DNA of 64,000 nt from Longimicrobiales bacterium (GTDB lineage Bacteria > Gemmatimonadota > Gemmatimonadetes > Longimicrobiales > Gaopeijiaceae), in contig OX639991.1 of NCBI GenBank assembly GCA_951828585.1, forward strand, positions 2,450,576 through 2,514,575. The letters are read 5' to 3'. This document shows positions 45,179-54,497 of this stretch, in pieces (positions within the stretch are counted from its first letter, which is position 1; each line of letters begins with the position of its first letter). A program made the position numbers and the translations under genes. The notes beneath the pieces are model-generated. The model was not told where the DNA came from. It did no database searches and was given only the letters and a program-made list of their open reading frames with translations.

Positions 45179-47239
45179 ATGTCCAAATCGCGCCTCCGGC
45201 ACGCCCGTCCGCTGTGGACCGCCCTGCTGCTCGCCGCCTCCACGCTGGCCACGGCGGCGTTTCCCACCACCGCTCAGACACCCGCGGACGACCCACCACC
45301 CGACGACCGCTGGACCCCCGCCCTCTCCATGCGCTACCTCCAGCCCTCCGGCGTCGCGATCTCCCCCGACGGCTCCCGCATCGCCTACGTGGTGCGCGAA
45401 CCCCTCATGGAAGGCGAAAAGTCCGAATTCCGCAGCCACATCTGGATGGCCGACGCCGACGGCACCCGCAACGCCCAGTTCACCCGCGGCGAGTCATCCG
45501 CCTCCGGCCCCGCCTTTTCGCCCGACGGCCGCTGGCTGGCCTTCACCACCGCCCGTTCGGGAAAGAACCAGATCTGGGTCCTCCCCCTCGACGGCGGCGA
45601 GGCCCGGCAGGTAACGGAAGCGAAGTCCGGGGTCGGACAGTACCGCTGGTCGCCCGACGGAGGCGCGTTCGCCTTCCTCATGCGCGACCCGCAGACCGAA
45701 GAGGAGGAGAAGGCCGCAAAGGAGAAGCGGGACGTGATCCTGGTGGACCAGAACTTCAAGTACGGCCACCTCTACACTGTCCCCTTCGACCCGGCGGCCA
45801 CGGAGACCGCCGAGGCGACCCGCCTCACCGAGGGCGACTTCCACGTCACCAGCTTCGACTGGTCCCCCGACGGGCAGCGCCTCGTCTTCGCCCACCAGTC
45901 GGACCCCCGCATCAACACCGGCCGCCTCTCCGGAGACATTGCGGTGGTGGACGCGACCGGAGGCGAAGTCACCCAGCTCCTGGCCGGCCCCGGCATCGAG
46001 TCGTCCCCCCGCTGGTCCCCCTACGGCTCGCTGATCGCCTACGCCTCGACCGGCAACCAGCCCGAGCCCATCGGACTGGCGGACCTCTACGTCGTCGACC
46101 CCGCTACCGGCGAATCCCGCATGCTCCCCGAGACCCCCAACCGCAGCGTCTCCATCCTCGGCTGGTCCGCCGACTCCGACGAGGTCTTCCTCAACGAGTC
46201 GCTGGGGACGACACGCCACATCCTCGCTGTACCCACCGGCGCCGGTCAGATCCGCCAGGTGACCGAGGGAGCCGGCGTCGTCGGCTCGGCCGCAATCGCG
46301 GCGCACGCCGGCAGCCTCGCCCTCACCTGGCAAACCACCGACAACCCCGCCGAAGTCTACGTCACCGCACTCGACACCTTCTCCCCCACCCCCGTCACCA
46401 CCCTCAACGCCGACGCCCCCCGCCCCCCCATGGGCCGCACCGAGCTGCTGGCCTGGAACGCCCCCGATGGCACCCCCGTCGAAGGCCTCCTCACCTACCC
46501 CGTCGGCTACGACAACGGCGCCCCCGTCCCCCTCATCCTCAACGTGCACGGCGGACCAGCGGGCGTCTTCTCCCAGTCCTTCACCGGAGCCCCGAGCATC
46601 TACATGATCCAGTATTTCGCGCAGGAGGGCTACGCTGTCCTCCGTCCCAACCCGCGCGGAAGCACCGGCTACGGCAAGGAATTCCGCTACGCCAACTACA
46701 TGGACTGGGGCTACGGCGACCTCTCCGACCTTCTCGCGGGGGTCGACGAGGTGATCGAGATGGGGGTCGCGCACCCCGACAGCCTGCTCCTCATGGGCTG
46801 GAGCTACGGCGGCTACATGACCTCTTTCGCCGTGACCCAGACCGACCGCTTCCGCGCCGCGTCGATGGGCGCCGGGCTCCCCAACCTGATCAGCATGGTG
46901 ACGACCACCGACATCGGCGACTACCTGGTCGGCCACATGGGCGAGGAGTACTTCGAGAACTACGAGGCCTACGAGCGCCACTCGGCCATCTACCACATCG
47001 GCAACGTGGCCACGCCCACACAGGTGATCCACGGTGCGCAGGATCTCCGCGTCCCCTTCACGCAGGGCCAGGAGTTCTTCAATTCGCTGAGGCGGCTTGG
47101 GGTGGAGACGGAGATGGTTGTGTATCCGCGCACCCCACACGGTCCGCGCGAGCCCAAGTTTCTGATGGACGTGTCGGAGCGGATTCTGACGTGGTTCGAG
47201 AAGCATCTGCGGCCGGTGAAGCCGGCTGCGGACGGGTAG
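45179..47239 (+). CDS. S9 family peptidase (acylaminoacyl/dipeptidyl peptidase type)
   Basis: 686 residues with a signal peptide (to about 33). N-terminal WD40-like propeller (about 45-420, repeats such as SPDGSRIAYVV, SPDGRWLAFTT, SPDGGAFAFLM). C-terminal alpha/beta hydrolase has the catalytic Ser542 in GWSYGGYM, Asp622 in GAQDLRVP and His654 in RTPHGP. Predicted periplasmic serine peptidase cutting short peptides. Transcribed divergently from the propeller lipoprotein (242-bp gap with no obvious operator). Confidence 0.93.
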   Translation: MSKSRLRHARPLWTALLLAASTLATAAFPTTAQTPADDPPPDDRWTPALSMRYLQPSGVAISPDGSRIAYVVREPLMEGEKSEFRSHIWMADADGTRNAQFTRGESSASGPAFSPDGRWLAFTTARSGKNQIWVLPLDGGEARQVTEAKSGVGQYRWSPDGGAFAFLMRDPQTEEEEKAAKEKRDVILVDQNFKYGHLYTVPFDPAATETAEATRLTEGDFHVTSFDWSPDGQRLVFAHQSDPRINTGRLSGDIAVVDATGGEVTQLLAGPGIESSPRWSPYGSLIAYASTGNQPEPIGLADLYVVDPATGESRMLPETPNRSVSILGWSADSDEVFLNESLGTTRHILAVPTGAGQIRQVTEGAGVVGSAAIAAHAGSLALTWQTTDNPAEVYVTALDTFSPTPVTTLNADAPRPPMGRTELLAWNAPDGTPVEGLLTYPVGYDNGAPVPLILNVHGGPAGVFSQSFTGAPSIYMIQYFAQEGYAVLRPNPRGSTGYGKEFRYANYMDWGYGDLSDLLAGVDEVIEMGVAHPDSLLLMGWSYGGYMTSFAVTQTDRFRAASMGAGLPNLISMVTTTDIGDYLVGHMGEEYFENYEAYERHSAIYHIGNVATPTQVIHGAQDLRVPFTQGQEFFNSLRRLGVETEMVVYPRTPHGPREPKFLMDVSERILTWFEKHLRPVKPAADG

Positions 47240-47266
47240 CGGGCGAACCGAGGGCCACTACCCACC

Positions 47267-48040
47267 ATGCGCATCGCAACCTGGAACGTGAACTCGGTCA
47301 AGGCGCGGCAGGCGCGGCTGCTCAAGTGGCTGCGCGACCACCGCCCCGACGCACTGTGCCTGCAGGAAATCAAGACACTCGACGAAGCGTATCCCACCGA
47401 AGCCGTCCGCGCCGAAGGCTACGACTCCGCCACCTTCGGCCAGAAGACCTACAACGGCGTCGCGCTGCTGAGCCCCCACCCCATCACCGAGGTCAAACGA
47501 GGGACCGGCGACGGCGATCCCCAGGCGCGGCTCATCGGCGGCACGGTCCAGGGCGTGACGGTCTACTCGGCCTACTTCCCGAACGGGCGCACCGTCGGGT
47601 CGGAGTCGTACGAGTACAAGCTGGCATGGATGGCGCGCATCCTGGAGCTGTTGGAAACCCGTCACGATCCCCGCGACGCCGTGGTCCTGACGGGGGACTT
47701 CAACGTCGCCCCCGACGACCAGGACGCCGCGAATCCCGAGAAGTGGGCCGCGAGCGTCCTCTGTCACGCCGACGCCCGCGAGGCCCTCGAGCGGATCCGC
47801 GACTGGGGACTGGTCGACGTGGTCAGGAAACACAACCCGCAGGGGGGAGTCTACAGCTGGTGGGACTACCGGCGGCTGGCCTTCCCCAGGAACGACGGCC
47901 TTCGCATCGATCACGTCTTCGCCACACTGCCGGTCGCGGAGACGTCGACGGCGGCCTGGGTGGACCGCGACCAGCGCAAGGGGCCGAAGCACGACACTCC
48001 CTCGGACCATGCGCCCGCGGTGGCGGACTTCGACCTCTGA
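47267..48040 (+). CDS. xthA: Exodeoxyribonuclease III
   Basis: 257 residues, typical length. ATWNVNSVKAR at the N-terminus, LCLQEIKT (metal-binding Glu), VLTGDFNVAP, GLRIDHVFAT and the closing SDHAPAVADF are the conserved metal and catalytic motifs of the ExoIII/AP-endonuclease family. It repairs abasic sites in base excision repair, downstream of glycosylases such as the fpg and AlkA-like genes located within 4 kb. Confidence 0.95.
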   Translation: MRIATWNVNSVKARQARLLKWLRDHRPDALCLQEIKTLDEAYPTEAVRAEGYDSATFGQKTYNGVALLSPHPITEVKRGTGDGDPQARLIGGTVQGVTVYSAYFPNGRTVGSESYEYKLAWMARILELLETRHDPRDAVVLTGDFNVAPDDQDAANPEKWAASVLCHADAREALERIRDWGLVDVVRKHNPQGGVYSWWDYRRLAFPRNDGLRIDHVFATLPVAETSTAAWVDRDQRKGPKHDTPSDHAPAVADFDL

Positions 48041-48216
48041 GCGGGGCCGACAACGTTCGCCAAACGGGGGGACGATCGTCCATGGACAGGAAACGTGGCC
48101 GTTCTTCGGCGCGGCCAGGAGTCCGGAATCCGGAACCTGGGGCCGTGCGCGCAGGTATCAGGTAGTGTACATTGGACTAGAGCCTACGACTCTTGCAGGA
48201 ATGAGGGGAGGGTGCA

Positions 48217-48918
48217 TTGAGCACTCGTCGAATCCGTAACAGACAGAACCGGGCGGCCGTGGTGGCCTGCTTCACCATTTCGGTGGCCGTGCACGGCGTC
48301 CTGCTGGGCGCCCTGACCTTCCAGGTGCCGGAGCCACCCTCCGAGGCACCCGCCGGTGTGACGGATCCGGTGGCATTCCTGGCACCCGCGATTGAAATCG
48401 TGCAGATCGACGAAGTCAGGGAACCGATCGAGCTCGAACCGATCCACGTCCAGGCACGCCCCGCGCTGGCGACACCCACCCCGGAGGAATTGCCGCAGCC
48501 CGCATCCGGCGACGTGTCCGTGGCGAAGGCCGGCGATGCGCCCCCCTCCCACGCCGTCACCGGTGTCGACGTACATGCCCAGGGCGACGCCTTCCCCTCC
48601 ACCCCGATGCTGGCCGAGTCGGGTCCCACCGCCCGGTTGGCCGAGTCCCTGAGGCCCCGCTTCGGCATGTTGAAGGAACTCCCCAAGTCGGCCCGCCAGC
48701 CCGTCGCAATGCTGGACCCTCACGAGGGCCATGATCACGGCGAGGGCAACGGCCGCGAGGAGGAGAGCTGGTGGGATCGCCTGGGCAGGAAGTTCGGCTT
48801 TGGCGGAGGCAAGATCTGCATACCCCGCCCCGAGCTCATCGTCGACGAGGAAGAGCCGGACAAGGACAAGGACGAGGACGAGGAAAAGCCGGACAAGGCA
48901 GAGTCCTCCGGTTCATGA
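48217..48918 (+). CDS. TonB-like N-terminal membrane protein, function unknown
   Basis: 233 residues. Start TTG 48217 is supported by AGGGGAGG 6 nt upstream. One membrane segment (about 15-36, VACFTISVAVHGVLLGALTF) is followed by a Pro/Glu-rich periplasmic stretch (VQIDEVREPIELEPIHV) as in TonB-type energy transducers, but no TonB C-terminal domain is seen. The C-terminus ends in a Lys/Glu/Asp run. The 3' end overlaps the fpg 3' end by 6 bp. The preceding 48041-48216 carries no other feature. Confidence 0.6.
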   Translation: MSTRRIRNRQNRAAVVACFTISVAVHGVLLGALTFQVPEPPSEAPAGVTDPVAFLAPAIEIVQIDEVREPIELEPIHVQARPALATPTPEELPQPASGDVSVAKAGDAPPSHAVTGVDVHAQGDAFPSTPMLAESGPTARLAESLRPRFGMLKELPKSARQPVAMLDPHEGHDHGEGNGREEESWWDRLGRKFGFGGGKICIPRPELIVDEEEPDKDKDEDEEKPDKAESSGS

Positions 48919-49827
48919 TTCCGGCTCGGGCGCCCGCCTGAGTTCCTCCAGTTCTTCCACGCTGCGCGGCCAATCGCGCCCGAGCAGCCTTGACAGCGCC
49001 CGGTCGGCGAGCAGCCGTCCCCCCGTCTGGCAGGCAGGGCAGTAGTTCGTCTCGCGGGTGGCGTAGACGATGCGCTGGATGGGGGTCCCGCATTGGTCGC
49101 AGGGTTCGCGGTACTTGCCGTGGGCCGACATGGCGGGGTGAAAGGCCGTCACCTTGGCGGGGAAGTTGTCTCCCGCCTCCTCGATCAGCCGCGCCGACCA
49201 CTCGGTGAGCGAGGAACGGGTGGCCGCGCGGAGGCGTTCCACTGCCTCGTCGCTCAGCCGCCGGGTGAGCTGCACCGGCGACAGACGCGCCCTGAGCAGG
49301 ATCTCGTCCGAGTGCGCGTTGCCGATCCCGGAGAGGATGCGCGGATCGGTCAGGGCGCGCTTGAGGGTGCGGTTTTCTCGCCGGAGGGCGGCCGCGAAGA
49401 GGTCGGCCGGCGCCTCGAGCGGCTCGATGCCGCCGGGATCGAGTTCCATGAGCGCGGCCTCGCCCCGAACCAGGTGCAGGGAGGCGCGCTTGTGCGTGCT
49501 GGCCTCGGTGAGGAGGAGGGTGCCGCGGGCGAAGTCGAAGGCGGCATGGCCGCGCTTGCGGGGGACGGCCGCGCCCGGCCTGCGCCACTGGAAGCGGCCC
49601 GCGATCATGAGGTGGATGACCGCGAAGAGATCCTCCTCCACTCCCAGCACGATGCGCTTCCCGAGCCGCGACAGGGTCTCCACGCTCTTGCCGTGAAGCT
49701 CGGCGGGGGTGGGATCGAAGGTCTTGAGCAGAGAGGGAGATACGATCCGCACCCGTTCGATCCGCTCTTCGAGGATGCGTGGGCGGAGCGCGTGCAGGTA
49801 CAGGGTGACTTCGGGCAGTTCGGGCAA
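48913..49827 (-). CDS. Formamidopyrimidine-DNA glycosylase (Fpg/Nei)
   Basis: 304 residues. The start is TTG 49827, giving Met-Pro-Glu-Leu-Pro-Glu: after Met removal Pro is the catalytic N-terminus. AGGGGG lies 8 nt upstream. ATG 49851 would bury the catalytic Pro behind eight residues and is rejected. The helix-two-turn-helix GIGNAHSDEILLRARLSP and the C-terminal zinc finger CDQCG...CPACQ are present. It removes oxidised purines and nicks the abasic site. Confidence 0.9.
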   Translation of the reverse strand: MPELPEVTLYLHALRPRILEERIERVRIVSPSLLKTFDPTPAELHGKSVETLSRLGKRIVLGVEEDLFAVIHLMIAGRFQWRRPGAAVPRKRGHAAFDFARGTLLLTEASTHKRASLHLVRGEAALMELDPGGIEPLEAPADLFAAALRRENRTLKRALTDPRILSGIGNAHSDEILLRARLSPVQLTRRLSDEAVERLRAATRSSLTEWSARLIEEAGDNFPAKVTAFHPAMSAHGKYREPCDQCGTPIQRIVYATRETNYCPACQTGGRLLADRALSRLLGRDWPRSVEELEELRRAPEPES

Positions 49828-49993
49828 CTGGTGTCCCCCTCTCCCGTCCATGCGTTAGCGTTAGCATTGCAGGGCACCTTCGCATGAGTACCCCACCCAC
49901 GATGATACACGCTCACGCGCCGAGGCGCGTTCCCCCGGGACGGCCCGGGAGGCACGACGGTACATCGACACAGTCACCACAACCCACCCAACC

Positions 49994-51187
49994 ATGATCA
50001 TCCGTCCGCGAGTTCGCGGTTTCGTCTGCGTCACCACGCACCCCACCGGATGCGCGCGCAACGTCGAGGCCCAGATCGCGCATGCCCGCGCCCACCCCAT
50101 CGCCAATCCGCCGCGTTCGGTGCTCGTCCTGGGATCCTCGACCAGCTACGGACTCGGGTCGCGGATCGCGCTGGCCTTCGGCGGCGGGGCGGCCACCTTC
50201 GGCGTCTTCTTCGACCGCGCTCCGAACGCGCGGCGGCCGGGCACGGCGGGGTGGTACAATACGGCGGCCTTCGAGGAAGAGGCCGCGCGGGCGGGGCTCA
50301 AGTCCGCCTGCTACAACTGCGACGCCTTCTCGCACGAGGCGAAAGCCAAGGTCGTGGCGGCGCTCAAGCGGGACTTTCCCCTGGTCGACTGCGTGGTCAA
50401 CTCGCTGGCGGCGCCCCGGCGCATCCATCCGGACACCGGGGAGCGGTTCACCTCGGTGCTGAAGCCGATCGGGGACGTGTACCGGTCGAAGACGCTGAAC
50501 ACCGACAAGGCACGGGTCACCGACGTGGAGCTGGCGGCGGCCACACCCGGGGAGGTCGACGCGACCGTCGCGGTCATGGGGGGCGAGGACTGGCGGATGT
50601 GGATGGACGCGCTTCGAGACGGGGGCGTCCTGGCGCCCGGATGCCGCACCTTCGCGTACAGCTACATCGGACCCGAGCTGACTTGGCCCATCTATCGCGA
50701 CGGCGCGATCGGGCGCGCCAAGGCCGACCTGCACCGCACGGCGGACGAGCTCAACGGGGATCTGGCGGGGACGGGGGGCGGGGCCCACATCGCGATCATG
50801 AAGGCGGTGGTGACGCAGGCGAGCGCGGCGATCCCGGTCGTGCCGCTCTACGTGTCCATCCTGTATGGGATCATGAAGGAGAAGGGCGACCACGAGGGCC
50901 CCATGGAGCAGGCCCGGCGGCTCTTCGGCGACAAGGTCTACGGCCCCGGCGGCATCGAGACCGACGGCGACCGCTTCATCCGCCTCGACGACCTCGAGAT
51001 GAAGCCGGAGACGCAGGCCGCGGTGCTGGACGTGTGGGACTCGATCTCGACGGAGAACCTGCGTGAGGTGTCCGACTTCGACGGATATCGCAAAGCCTTC
51101 CTGCAGCTCTTCGGATTCGAGGTGCCGGGGGTGGACTACGGAGCCGAGGTCGATCCGATGATCGGGATCCCCGGGGCTGATTGTTGA
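49994..51187 (+). CDS. fabV: Enoyl-[acyl-carrier-protein] reductase, FabV type
   Basis: 397 residues, the usual FabV length. N-terminal Rossmann motif VLVLGSSTSYGLGSR, VNSLAAPRR, and the active-site signature Y-x8-K (Tyr234, Lys243 in YRDGAIGRAK). It reduces the enoyl group in the last step of fatty-acid elongation with NADH. FabV enzymes are often triclosan-insensitive, as known for the family. It is divergent from fpg. Confidence 0.95.
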   Translation: MIIRPRVRGFVCVTTHPTGCARNVEAQIAHARAHPIANPPRSVLVLGSSTSYGLGSRIALAFGGGAATFGVFFDRAPNARRPGTAGWYNTAAFEEEAARAGLKSACYNCDAFSHEAKAKVVAALKRDFPLVDCVVNSLAAPRRIHPDTGERFTSVLKPIGDVYRSKTLNTDKARVTDVELAAATPGEVDATVAVMGGEDWRMWMDALRDGGVLAPGCRTFAYSYIGPELTWPIYRDGAIGRAKADLHRTADELNGDLAGTGGGAHIAIMKAVVTQASAAIPVVPLYVSILYGIMKEKGDHEGPMEQARRLFGDKVYGPGGIETDGDRFIRLDDLEMKPETQAAVLDVWDSISTENLREVSDFDGYRKAFLQLFGFEVPGVDYGAEVDPMIGIPGADC

Positions 51188-51260
51188 CTGAGCCCGTCGC
51201 CTGGCGCACGCGATGCGTCTGCACTGGGCCCGCACTCCTTTACCCAGTCACAACGTAAAG

Positions 51261-51293
51261 CATAATTTACATTATGTTATGTATAGTATACAT
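51261..51293. promoter_or_regulatory. Two palindromes upstream of the alkylation-repair genes
   Basis: CATAAT/ATTATG around TTAC (51261-51276) and ATGTATA/TATACAT around G (51279-51293, perfect 15 bp). The AT-rich island ends 34 bp before the glycosylase start. TTACATTATG here is the reverse complement of CATAATGTAA in the island upstream of the second TlpA-like gene (25613-25622). Confidence 0.5.
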
Positions 51294-51326
51294 CATTGCC
51301 GTTCAACAGCGTGACCACGCTGCCTC

Positions 51327-51971
51327 ATGCCACGTTCCATGAAACCGACCAATACCCAACTCCGCAAGCTCGCCACCCGCGATCCCGAACTCGGGGCCGC
51401 CATGGAATGCGTCGCCCCCTTTCCCGGCTTCCCCGCGGGACCGCTCGCCCGCGGCTCCCATTTCCAGGCCATCGCGCGTTCGATCGCCTACCAGCAGCTG
51501 GCCGGGGCCGCCGCACGTACGATCTACGGCCGGGTTTGCGCCCTGACCCCCGGACCGAGGTTCCCCACGGTGGAGGAGTGCCTGGAACTGCCGGACGAGA
51601 CTTTCCGGAGCGCCGGATTCTCCGCCGCGAAGACCCGCGCGGTGAAGGACCTGGCGGCCAGGTGCGCGGCCGGTTCGGTGCGCCTTCGCAGCGTATCCCG
51701 TATGTCCGACGCTGAAGTGGTCGAAATGCTGTCGGCGGTGTGGGGGATCGGGGAGTGGACGGCACAGATGTTTCTCATGTTCCGGCTGGGGCGCCTCGAT
51801 GTCATGCCGGCGGGTGATCTGGGGGTCCGGGAAGGTGTGCGCATTCTGGACGGGCTGGAGGAGCGCCCGTTGCCGAATGTCGTGCTGGAACGGGCCGAGC
51901 CGTGGCGACCGCTGCGCTCGGTGGCGACCTGGGTGCTGTACCGGCTGTGTGACGAGGCGAAGGAGGGTTAA
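51327..51971 (+). CDS. AlkA-like DNA-3-methyladenine glycosylase (HhH-GPD)
   Basis: 214 residues. The HhH-GPD fold is visible: FQAIARSIAYQQLAGAAARTI, then LSAVWGIGEWTAQMFLMF (hairpin-helix-hairpin), and the catalytic Asp164 in PAGDLGVREG. It removes alkylated purines. Start 51327 or 51339 (MKPTNTQL). It is followed 5 bp later by an alkyltransferase gene, giving a compact alkylation-repair operon. Confidence 0.9.
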   Translation: MPRSMKPTNTQLRKLATRDPELGAAMECVAPFPGFPAGPLARGSHFQAIARSIAYQQLAGAAARTIYGRVCALTPGPRFPTVEECLELPDETFRSAGFSAAKTRAVKDLAARCAAGSVRLRSVSRMSDAEVVEMLSAVWGIGEWTAQMFLMFRLGRLDVMPAGDLGVREGVRILDGLEERPLPNVVLERAEPWRPLRSVATWVLYRLCDEAKEG

Positions 51972-51976
51972 GGGAC

Positions 51977-52510
51977 ATGATTTCCAGTCGCAACCAGGTC
52001 GTCACGACACGACTCGATACCCCGCTCGGATCCATGGTGGCCGGAGCCACCGGCGACGGCGTCTGTCTGCTCGAGTTCGCGGACCGCCCTCTGCTTCCGA
52101 CCCAGCTCGAGCGGATCGAGGAGCGGGTGGGACCGCCGGCGTCCGGGAGCCATCCACACCTCGATCGGCTGGATGCGCAGCTGGACGAGTACTTCGCCGG
52201 CACGCGGCGCGACTTCGACCTTCCGCTGGTGTTGGCGGGGACCGGGTTTCAGGAGCGGATCTGGAACCGGTTGCTCGAGATCCCCTACGGACGAACGATC
52301 AGCTACGATGAGCTGGCGAGCCGGGCCGGATCGCCGGGAGGGTCGCGCGCCGCGGGGAGGGCCAATGGCGACAACCGGATCGCGATCGTGGTGCCGTGTC
52401 ACCGGGTGATCCGCGCCAACGGCGATCTCGGGGGCTACGGCGGCGGTCTGGACCGCAAGCGGCGCCTTCTCGATCTGGAGGCGGGGGGACCGCAGACGAG
52501 CCTCTCTTGA
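51977..52510 (+). CDS. ogt: Methylated-DNA--protein-cysteine methyltransferase
   Basis: 177 residues. N-terminal Ogt-like domain, DNA-binding helix region FQERIWNRLLEIPYGRTISYDELA and active-site Cys141 in PCHRVIRANGDLGGYGGG. It accepts methyl groups from O6-methylguanine in a single-use reaction. Starts 5 bp after the glycosylase stop, so both probably share the palindromic promoter. A cysteine near the N-terminus (Ada-type) is absent. Confidence 0.92.
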   Translation: MISSRNQVVTTRLDTPLGSMVAGATGDGVCLLEFADRPLLPTQLERIEERVGPPASGSHPHLDRLDAQLDEYFAGTRRDFDLPLVLAGTGFQERIWNRLLEIPYGRTISYDELASRAGSPGGSRAAGRANGDNRIAIVVPCHRVIRANGDLGGYGGGLDRKRRLLDLEAGGPQTSLS

Positions 52511-52537
52511 GCTGGTGCCGGTCTATCCCAAGAACTG

Positions 52538-54466
52538 CTACGCGTCCATCACCTCACGCGGCTCCGCCGTGGCCGCCAGCCTGGCACTCGGCGCGGCCGC
52601 CGTGACCGACCCGCCCACGAAGACCACGGCGATGGCCAGGAACAGCGGCGCGTTGAAGATATCCACGCCCGGCGGGGCCAGGACGCCCACCACCAGCATC
52701 GCGCCCCACAGCCCCACCCCCACCCCCGCCACCCCCATCCTCAGCGCCTCACGCAGAATCAGCCGCTTGAGCGCGCGCGGCGCGGCCCCCAGCGCCGACC
52801 GGATGCCCATGTCGCGCAACCGGGACCGGACGTGCGTCCGCATCGTGCCCACCATGCCGAACACGGCCACCAGCGCGGTCACCAACCCGGCGCCTCGCGA
52901 CGCGCCCCCCAGCCAGACAGCCGTGCCGTGCACCCGCTTCAGCTCTTCGGCGGCGGGTCTCAACCCGGTGACTGACAGCCCGCTTCCGGGCAGCCCGGCC
53001 AGCGACTCGCGCACGATGCGCACGGAGTCTTCCTCGTCCGCCGCCGAGCCGGCGGACACCGAGGCCACCAGTTCGATGCGGGCGGGCGGGTGGTCCAACG
53101 CCGAGAAGTAGACCGAATAGGGCGACCCGGAGGCGCCCAGTCCCCGGCCGCCGGCGTCACGCACTACGCCCACCACGACGTGCCACTCCCCGCGCAGCCC
53201 CCCGAGCGCCACCCGCCGCCCGATGACCGGGGGCTCCAGAAAATGCGCTCTTGCGTACGCCTGGTTGATGACGACTTGGCGCGTTTGCTCCGCCCGGGTG
53301 CCTTCCGTGCCGAAGCCGCGTCCGGCGACGAATTGCAGCCCACGCTGCGCGAAGAAGCCCGGCATGACGGCGTGGTGCTTGACGATCGCGATGTGCACCG
53401 GGTGCGGCATCCCGCCGTTCGAGCATCTGCCGCATTCATTTGCGGTACGCACCTCCGGGCCGCGCCCGATCCACGCCCCCGGTGTCGCCAGGGATTCCGC
53501 AACGAGTTCGGGTGCGCGTTGCACGGTGGCCAGCGCCGACTCGTAGAGGGCGGCGCGGGCGGACCCGTTCTCCACCGCCTCCCCCGTTGGCGTGAGCACG
53601 CCGAGCACCGTTTGGCCGTCTGCGGCACGGGGACCGGAGACGCCACCCGGGTCCCCACCGCGCGACAACAGGAAGAGACCCGACGCGGTCACGATCGTCA
53701 CCGCCACCGTGAGCTGCAGCACAATCATGAGGACGCGGTTGAAACGCCTCGGCCGGGGGTCGGTGAGGTGCTGGCTTTCCGCTTCCTGCACCAGCGGCCG
53801 CGTGGGGCTGTACAGGCTCCGTACCGGAAGGAGCGTGGCCAGCGCCAGGAGCCCGGCAAGGACGAGCAGGCCGCTCAGTCCGGTCAGCCAGGAGGGGGCG
53901 GCAAAGGAGATTCCGGACGGTGCCAGACCCGCCATCACCAAAGCCATGCCCGCGGCCACCACACTTCCAACCGCCAGGCTCCACAGCAGGCAGCGGCCCC
54001 ACCACCGCGCCGTCCCGCCCACCAGTCGGCGCGGGGGGGCCCCAAGCATGACCTCGATCACCCGCCGTCCCTCGAGCGACAGGTTTTCGGCCGCAATCAC
54101 GCCCAGCAGGCTCACCAGTGCGGTCGCGGCGGCCAGGACGAGGAGCACCAGGGTGGTCTGCACGAGGCGGTCGACATCCGCCAGCTCGGCGACGCCGGCC
54201 CGGTAGTCCGGCGCGGGGAACCCCTCGGTCTCCACCGTCGGCGTCACGGCTGCGTCCACCGTGTGGAAGGGTGCGCCGCCGCCGCGCACCAGGAGCGCCG
54301 CGGAGAGCACCAGCGCTACGGCGGCGGTGCATGTCAGGATCGCGAGTCGTCGAAGCGTTACGGGCCGGTGGCCGGCGGACAACGCCGCGGCGGCATTCGG
54401 GCGACGGCGCTTTCGGACCGGACCGCTGCGCTTCAATCGTTCACGGTGTAGGGGCGACATGTCCAC
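52538..54466 (-). CDS. FtsX-like ABC transporter permease (ADOP-type), short
   Basis: 642 residues with about eight transmembrane segments: four in the N-terminal half (about 38-250), a periplasmic MacB-like domain (about 280-480, including a Cys pair ECGRC), and a C-terminal FtsX core with RSRLRDMGIRSALGAAPRALKRLILREALRM. ADOP permeases are usually about 800 residues; this one is shorter at the N-terminus. GTG 54466 or ATG 54460 may start it. No ATPase gene is adjacent, so it would need a partner encoded elsewhere. Confidence 0.82.
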   Translation of the reverse strand: MDMSPLHRERLKRSGPVRKRRRPNAAAALSAGHRPVTLRRLAILTCTAAVALVLSAALLVRGGGAPFHTVDAAVTPTVETEGFPAPDYRAGVAELADVDRLVQTTLVLLVLAAATALVSLLGVIAAENLSLEGRRVIEVMLGAPPRRLVGGTARWWGRCLLWSLAVGSVVAAGMALVMAGLAPSGISFAAPSWLTGLSGLLVLAGLLALATLLPVRSLYSPTRPLVQEAESQHLTDPRPRRFNRVLMIVLQLTVAVTIVTASGLFLLSRGGDPGGVSGPRAADGQTVLGVLTPTGEAVENGSARAALYESALATVQRAPELVAESLATPGAWIGRGPEVRTANECGRCSNGGMPHPVHIAIVKHHAVMPGFFAQRGLQFVAGRGFGTEGTRAEQTRQVVINQAYARAHFLEPPVIGRRVALGGLRGEWHVVVGVVRDAGGRGLGASGSPYSVYFSALDHPPARIELVASVSAGSAADEEDSVRIVRESLAGLPGSGLSVTGLRPAAEELKRVHGTAVWLGGASRGAGLVTALVAVFGMVGTMRTHVRSRLRDMGIRSALGAAPRALKRLILREALRMGVAGVGVGLWGAMLVVGVLAPPGVDIFNAPLFLAIAVVFVGGSVTAAAPSARLAATAEPREVMDA

Positions 54467-54497
54467 GGACTGCTCGACCGTTTAGTATGGGGGACCC

